From Desulfoplanes sp. (lineage in GTDB: Bacteria > Desulfobacterota > Desulfovibrionia > Desulfovibrionales > Desulfomicrobiaceae): DNA of 7,389 nt. Every line of letters starts with the position of its first letter. Position 1 is the stretch's first letter. The stretch lies in assembly GCA_028708105.1 (NCBI GenBank), contig JAQVZR010000081.1, forward strand, positions 1 through 7,389. Reading direction: 5' to 3'. Of the stretch, positions 6,637-7,389 are shown one piece after another. The position numbers and the translations under genes were made by a program. The notes beneath the pieces were generated by a model. That model had not been told where the DNA came from. It did not search any database and saw only the letters and a program-made list of their open reading frames with translations.

Positions 6637-6999
6637 TTAGTCGAAGAATTCCTTTTTAGACTTGGCCCCGACTTCTTCCAGACGGTTCAGGGTCCGCTCC
6701 AGGGATGCGAACACGTTATCCCGGTTATCTCCTGCGACAACCAGGAGCATTACCTCATCCCCGATTCCAAGAACTTTTCCGGCATTGAATTCAAGCTTAA
6801 TGTCCACAATGCCTGGTTTCGTCAGCTCTTCATTAATAACCTGCCGGCATTTTTCATCGTCCACGTCGACCTGAAAACCGGTAACCTCCTTGCCGTTGCG
6901 TGATAGACGACGGACATATCCTGAATGGGAAAGGACCATACCCACTTCATCAAAACGCGGATGCTGCTTTATCTCCTCTATCAATGATGCCAGTTCCAT
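6637..6999 (-). CDS. MoaE-like protein (molybdopterin synthase large-subunit family, divergent)
   Basis: The 120-residue protein resembles MoaE, which with MoaD converts precursor Z (cPMP) to molybdopterin. The C-terminal half aligns well with E. coli MoaE: GDEVMLLVVAGDNRDNVFASL (residues 80-100) matches the GDEIVFVGVTSAHRSSAFEA region, SGYVR at 26-30 matches the GKVR segment, and KKEFF at 115-119 matches the end of the WKRE segment. Key positions differ. E. coli K119 is Glu108 here, H103 is Asn92, and the HRIG motif is FNAG (71-74); K126 is kept as Lys115, R104 as Arg93 and R39 as Arg30. It may be a MoaE relative with another role or a lineage-specific variant. The start is the ATG at 6999-6997, with AAGGAG 5 bases upstream, not the in-frame ATG at 7032, which has no site. 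It stands alone, without moaD or moaA in view, and ends at the hairpin at 6557-6598. Confidence 0.65.
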   Translation of the reverse strand: MELASLIEEIKQHPRFDEVGMVLSHSGYVRRLSRNGKEVTGFQVDVDDEKCRQVINEELTKPGIVDIKLEFNAGKVLGIGDEVMLLVVAGDNRDNVFASLERTLNRLEEVGAKSKKEFFD

Positions 7000-7005
7000 A
7001 GGACT

Positions 7006-7011
7006 CTCCTT
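7006..7011 (-). promoter_or_regulatory. Ribosome binding site deciding the start of the MoaE-like gene
   Basis: AAGGAG on the minus strand (7011-7006), in the longer AAGGAGAG, lies just before the ATG at 6999. It selects this start over the in-frame ATG 33 bases upstream. Confidence 0.75.
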
Positions 7012-7040
7012 CAACGTTAAAAAATTATGCACCGGTATAC

Positions 7041-7056
7041 ATCCCGAACCCGGGAT
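7041..7056. repeat. Hairpin in the presumed leader of the MoaE-like gene
   Basis: ATCCCG (7041-7046) and CGGGAT (7051-7056) form a perfect 6-bp stem with a four-base loop. It lies 42 bases upstream of the MoaE-like start. No T-run follows at once on the minus strand, so it is not a terminator; an mRNA leader element or protein site is possible. Confidence 0.35.
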
Positions 7057-7083
7057 AAAAGTGTCTCCAGTGATTCATAGACC

Positions 7084-7112
7084 ATCCCATAGCCGTATTG
7101 AAAAAATGTCAA
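7084..7112 (-). promoter_or_regulatory. Candidate promoter of the MoaE-like gene
   Basis: A perfect -35 TTGACA on the minus strand (7112-7107) is followed 17 bases later by TGGGAT (7089-7084), a poor -10 matching at three positions. The start would be near 7077, giving a leader of about 80 bases that includes the hairpin at 7041-7056. Confidence 0.3.
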
Positions 7113-7127
7113 ATTTCCCGGCATACA

Positions 7128-7146
7128 AGAGACAATCCATGTCTCT
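7128..7146. promoter_or_regulatory. 19-base palindrome, likely operator
   Basis: AGAGACA (7128-7134), five bases ATCCA, TGTCTCT (7140-7146): a perfect 7-5-7 inverted repeat. It sits 15 bases upstream of the candidate minus -35 and about 70 bases before the candidate plus -35. Further GACA/TGTC half-elements lie at 7107-7110 and 7152-7155. This arrangement suits a dimeric regulator, which I cannot name. Confidence 0.4.
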
Positions 7147-7217
7147 CGCATGACAGATCCCCACGTGAATCTCAATTTTTTTATAGGCCTTCACCTGGAG
7201 CAAAACTCATTTTCTTC

Positions 7218-7247
7218 TTGACAAAACTAGAGAATGAAAAATAGCTT
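7218..7247 (+). promoter_or_regulatory. Candidate promoter of the gene starting at 7369
   Basis: A perfect -35 TTGACA (7218-7223) is followed after 18 bases by TAGCTT (7242-7247), a weak -10. The start would be near 7254, leaving a leader of about 115 bases before the ATG. Confidence 0.4.
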
Positions 7248-7284
7248 ACCGGATTTCGGTCGCAAAATACAAACTAAATGTCTG

Positions 7285-7344
7285 CCTTGGGGATGCATGA
7301 GGATTGCCGCCCCCCCCAGGCACAAACGTGCGGCATATATTTTT
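7285..7344 (+). promoter_or_regulatory. Possible structured leader with two interlocking stems
   Basis: Stem 1 pairs CTTGGGG (7286-7292) with CCCCAGG (7314-7320), seven pairs including one G-U. Stem 2 pairs TGCCGC (7305-7310), inside the loop of stem 1, with GCGGCA (7330-7335), followed by the T-rich TATATTTTT (7336-7344). The stems could form an H-type pseudoknot or be alternatives, the second resembling a weak terminator. I do not recognise a known riboswitch class. Confidence 0.3.
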
Positions 7345-7353
7345 GCAAGCACC

Positions 7354-7359
7354 AGGAGG
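7354..7359 (+). promoter_or_regulatory. Strong ribosome binding site of the gene at 7369
   Basis: A full AGGAGG stands 9 bases before the ATG at 7369. It is the best Shine-Dalgarno match in the window and supports a real gene start at the very edge. Confidence 0.75.
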
Positions 7360-7368
7360 AATATCCAC

Positions 7369-7389
7369 ATGACAACTAATTTTTTCGAA
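7369..7389 (+). CDS. Start of a gene leaving the window, product unknown
   Basis: Seven codons are visible, giving MTTNFFE, open to the window edge. The perfect AGGAGG in front and the candidate promoter and leader upstream make this a likely true start. It is divergent from the MoaE-like gene. Too little is present to name the product. Confidence 0.6.

Larger units (their letters stand above)
7000..7368. other. Divergent intergenic region of 369 bases, no gene seen
   Basis: No open reading frame here has a credible ribosome site. The region holds the ribosome site and probable leader of the MoaE-like gene (minus), a hairpin at 7041-7056, a candidate minus promoter (7084-7112), an operator-like palindrome (7128-7146), a candidate plus promoter (7218-7247) and a structured leader to the gene at 7369. 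Confidence 0.6.

Noticed and set aside
7330..7347. Sigma-54 promoter-like GGCATATATTTTTGC
   Set aside because: GG and GC are 11 bases apart instead of the required 10, and a start from it would fall on the ribosome site of the gene at 7369.

Overview
The window looks like chromosomal DNA of an anaerobic deltaproteobacterium (Desulfobacterota), probably of the Desulfovibrionales. This rests on the style of the MreB, RsmE and MoaE-like proteins and on overall composition (moderate GC with AT-rich intergenic gaps). It is an inference from protein character, not a database result. No mobile element, CRISPR array, tRNA or rRNA is visible. The region reads as ordinary housekeeping genes mixed with lineage-specific proteins of unknown role.

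Layout. The left end (1-519, minus) holds the N-terminal half of the actin-like cell-shape protein MreB, running off the window. Upstream of it on the same strand is a 323-residue protein made only of two GAF domains (711-1682). A 239-base divergent gap (1683-1921) separates this minus-strand pair from a plus-strand run. That run is a 578-residue soluble protein I do not recognise (1922-3658), GcvT aminomethyltransferase (3741-4835), RsmE 16S rRNA m3U1498 methyltransferase (4992-5735) and a 246-residue protein with an N-terminal zinc ribbon and a long, probably disordered, acidic/basic tail (5749-6489). The last two are tightly spaced and probably co-translated. A small minus-strand MoaE-like gene (6637-6999) converges on this run and ends at a strong 12-bp hairpin (6563-6598) with a T-rich tract on its own strand. 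After a 369-base divergent gap with several inverted repeats and a candidate promoter, a new plus-strand gene starts at 7369 behind a perfect AGGAGG and leaves the window after seven codons.

How the genes relate. I see no single pathway joining them. MreB directs lateral wall synthesis, GcvT acts in glycine/one-carbon metabolism, RsmE modifies the ribosome, and the MoaE-like protein resembles the catalytic subunit of molybdopterin synthase but lacks several of its active-site residues. The points most worth following are that divergent MoaE-like protein, the unrecognised 578-residue protein, the double-GAF protein placed just upstream of mreB, the possible pseudoknotted leader before the gene at 7369, and a 15-base ribosome-binding block shared by gcvT and the zinc-ribbon gene. 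I found no convincing evidence of a wholly new multi-gene system.
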